Below are positions 59,827-64,000 of a stretch of 64,000 bases of DNA, in pieces. Position numbers and translations under genes: made by a program. The notes under the pieces are model-generated. The model was not told the DNA's origin. It saw nothing but the letters and a program-made list of their open reading frames with translations, and ran no database searches. The stretch spans positions 14,689,501-14,753,500 of the forward strand of contig NC_087253.1 in NCBI RefSeq assembly GCF_037042905.1. Direction: 5' to 3'. This DNA comes from Lytechinus pictus (taxonomy: Eukaryota > Echinodermata > Echinoidea > Temnopleuroida > Toxopneustidae). The first letter of the stretch is position 1, and each line of letters begins with the position of its first letter.

Positions 59827-60831
59827 CTATACACCAGTATTATGATCCACTTCATACATGTGTTTGTTTTGCTCTTTGTGATCATCATCATCTACCTGTA
59901 TCTGGGCATCATATTGGAAGTTTAAATATCGCTTCCACAGTATGAAATTACATACAAAGGAAATTAAAACCACCAGAATTAAGATTCCAATAACTATGTA
60001 CAAGTATTTTGAATTTCCTGAAATACCAGTTCCTAGGTTGAAAGTGGTATTGGACTTTAGGGAGGTGGGAGGATACATGTATGTTATATCTACCAATGTA
60101 GTGCTGGAATTTGATGTTGAGCCTTGTGTTGTGTCATAGGGAAAGGTGGATGGGCATGGGTCTGGTACATTGTTTATTGGTCCATTTTGAAGAGGATCCC
60201 ATAGATAATCATTGCACTCACATTTATCGTTAACCTGATCAATTGCAGAGGAGCAGCAATACACAGAACCTGCTTTACTTGCAAGTATTGCCTGGCGTAA
60301 TATGTTATTACTCACTTTCGGTGAAGTCTCTGAAGGTAATCTGCTTCTGTTTTGATAACATACAATCTGTCCTTCCACAGTTCCTACTGAAGCAGTGCAC
60401 CGAAGTGATACCCACTCTCCATCATTATAATCATTGCTTAATTCACATGTTGCTGTCCCTGGAGGATAAGCCACTCGCAAATTGATCCTTGGGTAATCAG
60501 GTAGCATAATGCCATTCCTGTAAGCTGTAAGACCGAATGTCCCTTCATCATCTCTTGATATTGGCTTGATGGTGAGATGCACAGAGCATACATTGCTGGC
60601 AGTACCATTTTGGTTGGTTACATGGTATCTTGCAGGTGTAATTGTAGATTCCAAATCTGTTGAATCATAGAATGGTATTTTGTATCCATGTCGCAAGGTT
60701 ACTTCTGTCGATTCACATGGATATGGAAAGGCCAGTTGTGCATTTTGCCCCTCATCTTCATATTGAATATTAGCATTGCATACAATCCAACAACCTAATG
60801 TTATGATTATGATAGGAATCAGTGAAGACAT
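59827..60831 (-). CDS. Ig-like receptor gene 4 (334 aa, single exon)
   Basis: Signal peptide (1-20), first Ig-like domain (about 21-121; Cys39, Cys82, motif SRDDEGTF), second domain (about 127-213; Cys129, 145, 158, 192, 193, 204, 206), stalk with several Asn-X-Ser/Thr sites, membrane segment (about 275-297) and the longest tail of the four (about 36 residues), with an acidic run QVDDDD and KHMYEVDH. The third Cys of the CECKDC motif is Tyr209 here. It is closest to gene 2. Genes 3 and 4 share FGLTAY where genes 1 and 2 have FIL. The single-pass topology predicts a cell-surface protein; the ligand is unknown. Confidence 0.88.
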   Translation of the reverse strand: MSSLIPIIIITLGCWIVCNANIQYEDEGQNAQLAFPYPCESTEVTLRHGYKIPFYDSTDLESTITPARYHVTNQNGTASNVCSVHLTIKPISRDDEGTFGLTAYRNGIMLPDYPRINLRVAYPPGTATCELSNDYNDGEWVSLRCTASVGTVEGQIVCYQNRSRLPSETSPKVSNNILRQAILASKAGSVYCCSSAIDQVNDKCECNDYLWDPLQNGPINNVPDPCPSTFPYDTTQGSTSNSSTTLVDITYMYPPTSLKSNTTFNLGTGISGNSKYLYIVIGILILVVLISFVCNFILWKRYLNFQYDAQIQVDDDDHKEQNKHMYEVDHNTGV

Positions 60832-60968
60832 TTTGAAACTGAGTGGAACTTCAGCTGACTGTACTGATGATCTAGATGGACAATGGTGATATTAAATGTC
60901 CTTGATCCAATTATCACATCATTATGCAGTTATAGATTACTTTATCCCAATGAAATGTATTAATGACA

Positions 60969-60989
60969 TCAGGAAGTCAAGTAGACCAT
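60969..60989 (-). promoter_or_regulatory. Candidate 6-codon upstream ORF, gene 4
   Basis: It reads MVYLTS and stop, one residue different from genes 2 and 3, in the same conserved upstream block, with an acceptor-like 'ttttcctacag' before it at about 61038 on the minus strand. Confidence 0.35.
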
Positions 60990-61355
60990 TCTCAGTATGA
61001 TGTCTGTTTTCCAAGAGCCCTGTTTAGCTTATAAATCTGTAGGAAAATATAAAATCACAAAATGCGATAATAAGCAAATGATGTGTGACATTTCACTTCT
61101 AGGCTCACTTAAGTAAACTATTTGGAGAGATAAGGAAAGACACAAATTTTATTTTTCTCTGAAAAAGCCCCAAATTATCATGAAAGGACATGGTCCACAC
61201 CCCCTATGGGTACGTGTTTTTATTCTACTTGAAATCAAAGAGGTATCACTTAACTTTATGTATAAAATTGTTTTACTCGAGTCTTAGAAATCAGCGAAAC
61301 AAAACACAGACATGTGATTGATGACCTAATTGCTGATTGCCGGCCAGCTTCATAT

Positions 61356-62336
61356 GAACAGAAATGTAAAACAGCTGAAGAAAACACAAGTTAAAGGAAA
61401 TATACAAAATGGGAAAATGTCAAAATAACCATCTTACACTCTCTTATGACACACAACTCCGCAACCATAATCCATTTTTCTCCCAAACTTGGGTTGTTGA
61501 TGTATAGGAGACCTGCATGTTATTGTGTTCAGAGGTCACATGGTAAGGTCAAAGGTCATTTTGAGGTCAACATTAAATTTTAGTGCAAGACTCATATGTT
61601 ATTCCACCCCAGTTATTTTACAACATGAACTTTTGATACAAATCTGTTGCGTGCCCTCGCAAATCACAATATTTCTGGTTACTTTCACAAGCGAGCGAGA
61701 CTGTCAGACACAACGTTGCTTATGCTGTGTTTGATATTTTACATCCTTCATTTAAATTAAAAGCTGTTTCATGGCATACTCCTTCATATAATCAAGTGAT
61801 GAATTGGAATAGTGACACATACTTGTGACAGGATTTACCAAATCTTTCATTTGGTAACCACCTGTGACAATATATGGGCGATACACTCAAATGCATTGGC
61901 TTTTTGTTATTTCTACTATCCCTCATTCCTGTCTGTAATGGAATAGGACACACAAGCTACCTGTGCCAACAGTCTAATAGTTTCTAAAGCTACATCAGGC
62001 TAGAAAGCTTTCAAAATTTGTGATTATAATGAGGACAAAGGATGAAAGAGCATGCCATCAATACGGGTACCGGCATTATGATGAATGACATTTCAAAAGC
62101 AATAGCATGCGACTGACTATCGAATTATGTAGACATGGAGAATTCAACCTACCGCTTTAATAATTCCGGAGTATGGATATAAAAATTCCCATACATGTAA
62201 TAATGAAGTTATCAAAACTTACCGTTTATCTGTGAATAAGGTTCAGCTTTTTTAGGTAAGAATTCCAGCTATTTCTTGGAGTATATTGACTGCGAAAGTG
62301 TACTCATGTAAATTGCGACGAGTCCCAGCAATGTAC
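61356..62336. other. Intergenic, no gene seen
   Basis: It starts where homology to the other Ig-gene upstream blocks ends. A 'ggtcaaaggtcattttgaggtc' scrap near 61550 is related to the tandem repeat at 7 kb. Confidence 0.4.
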
Positions 62337-62575
62337 ACGTGTAGGTTTTTTATTGTCCCATCTAGGTAAGCTGTGGGCATCATGCGTGCGCACAAATCTG
62401 GGCGGGCCAACGGATATCATGTGCACACTCCAATCGTAACCATTAAAATGGACGGTCCGCCCCCGTAATGTGTAGGTGTTTCGACCTTTCCATCTAGGTA
62501 ATCGGTGCGCATTGTGCGTGCACACAAAAGCTGGCTGGCTGCTCTGCGTATTCCTCGCCACTCTCCAATCATCTG
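62337..62575 (+). repeat. Two-copy tandem repeat, about 130 bp
   Basis: Copies at about 62337 and 62469 share 'tgtaggt', 'ccatctaggtaa', 'tgcgtgc' and 'acacaaa' / 'cactccaatc' in order. They have diverged and show no coding signal. Confidence 0.6.
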
Positions 62576-63004
62576 TAAAGCATAAAATTTAGAAACGCTC
62601 TCATGAGATAAGCGCTATAAAAAATATTGTTTTTCTTTTTGCTGTTGAATGCACCTATATGTACAGAGCTTGACAATAGATTCTGATTGATTGTATGGTA
62701 TCAAACGGTGATAATTCAGCTGAATAAGTACCGCTTTTTGTAAATTTTTTTCAACAGAGGAAAATAATTTTTTGATGTCTCATTATTGAAAAGCTGTTAT
62801 TCGCCTGAAGCTAGGCAGAATTTATTTAAAGTCTGGGGGAGGATTTTTAAAATTCTCTCTCTCTGCCTCTTCTGTTTTATATTTCTCTTTCTTCTCTGTC
62901 TCTATCTCTCTTAGCCTTCCTATGCAAATATTTCTATATTCCTTGTAACCCTGTCTAAAACTTTGGTAAAGTTATATGAATTATGCATTCGAATATCATC
63001 TCCA

Positions 63005-63372
63005 GGGTTCCCAGCCCATCAGGGAAATCAGGAAAAATTATTTTACTTTTTTCCAGTCAGGGAAAAATCAGGGAATTTGATTAAAAAATACCTCAAATCA
63101 GGGGGAAATGCCTCAAATGAGGGAAAAATCAGGGAATTTTTAACAGCCCAAAAGTCAAAAGCACGGTAGTCAGACTCTGTTGTATTTTGTTGCATATCAA
63201 AACAACATCCATTGAATGACTGGTTATGTTTATACTGACAATGCATATAAATCACTGCAACAACTTAGAAGAAATGCGAAACTGGAATAGGATTTAAATG
63301 ATTATCAGGGAATTTTTAAACTTCATCAGAGAAAAATCAGGAAATTTTGTTTTCTTGAAAAGCTGGGAACCC
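63005..63372. mobile_element. MITE with GGGTTCCCAGC ends
   Basis: The left end GGGTTCCCAGC and the right end GCTGGGAACCC are exact complements, and 'atcagggaaatcaggaaaa' near the left is partly mirrored near the right. It is 368 bp. The termini resemble hAT-type MITEs, but I see no clear 8 bp target duplication. Confidence 0.65.
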
Positions 63373-64000
63373 GGCATCTTAGATTCTAATCTCACAAAAG
63401 TGCAGTGCGGTGATTCTTCGTTTTAACTTGTTTTGTTTTTAAATTTTTGATGTTTTATAGCACCCTCTGTCAGTAAAATTATTATCAAAAGAGGTCCCTT
63501 TGACGTTAAAGATCAAAGGTCATTACATGCATGAAAATAGCTCATTCTCAATATAAATAAAGAACCATTTGATGGCTGAAATTCAAACTTGGCTCACATT
63601 TGCATTGATCTGACAGGATTTAGTTTAAATGTCATTTATGTCATGGCACATTTGTCACAATAATTAATAGATCCAATTTATTAGTCAGAATTAAACTTTG
63701 GTCATGCATGCCTGTGAAGAAGAAATGATCTGAGGAGGCAATGTCACCTTTATCATTTGCAATATTACAAGTTATTAAAATGTGCAATACATTTCACACC
63801 TTGCTATGACAAGTGCATAAATGTTGACTGTGCACAGTGAAGAATCCTCGTTCATATCTCAGTTCCATCTTCAACACAATAAACCTCTTTGCTGTTTCAC
63901 AGCCTTCAACAAGTCCCCGTTACGAACCAATTTGATACAAGAGTTGGTTAAATCTTGCACCCACAAACATGAGTAGTGTTTATCCCGTAACCAATGACAA
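63373..64000. other. Intergenic, no gene seen
   Basis: Apart from a 'tcaaaggtcattacatgcatg' scrap near 63510, I see no repeat, exon or RNA gene. Confidence 0.4.

Overview
The window is animal nuclear DNA, most likely from a marine invertebrate and probably an echinoderm such as a sea urchin. Reasons: AT-rich sequence, spliced exons with GT...AG borders, many TACATGTA palindromes, the 'aaggtcaaaggtcatttagggtcaatgaac' type of tandem repeat common in such genomes, several families of palindromic TTAA-flanked MITEs, a tRNA-derived SINE and several non-LTR retrotransposons. The species call is an inference. Most of the DNA is intergenic or intronic and built from mobile elements.

Left part (1-9.1 kb): repeats, including a 4.5 kb LTR element whose two 1,320 bp LTRs look identical, a tandem array of about 170-190 bp units, and a near-perfect 133 bp-arm hairpin. 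From 9.6 to 19.25 kb, six small plus-strand exons join in frame with correct splice sites. They encode the first 132 residues of a charged coiled-coil protein. The gene continues past 19,250 by an intact donor, but I find no further exon in the window, so the rest of it may lie beyond 64 kb.

Right part (20-61 kb): the main feature is a tandem array of four uninterrupted minus-strand genes at 27.4, 37.1, 47.7 and 59.8 kb, spaced 10-12 kb apart. Each encodes a type I membrane protein with a signal peptide, two cysteine-rich immunoglobulin-like domains of unusual cysteine pattern, a Ser/Thr/Pro stalk, one membrane segment and a short, divergent cytoplasmic tail. Two decayed copies lie at 21.7-22.1 kb and 50.0-50.1 kb. 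I do not recognise the family. It looks like a lineage-restricted, duplicating surface-receptor family, and an immune or recognition role is only a guess.

The array grew by block duplication that carried flanking DNA. The flanks of genes 2 and 4 align in pieces over at least 4 kb, and the 3' flank of gene 1 aligns with that of the decayed copy at 21.7 kb. Mobile elements then landed in the copies. Comparing copies gives empty sites for a SINE-like element, a 5'-truncated LINE, a 159 bp MITE and a 3.45 kb foldback element with a purine-only core. Two insertions reach the genes themselves: the tail of a LINE supplies the last four codons and stop of gene 1, and the stop codon of gene 3 lies inside the TTAA target site of a MITE.
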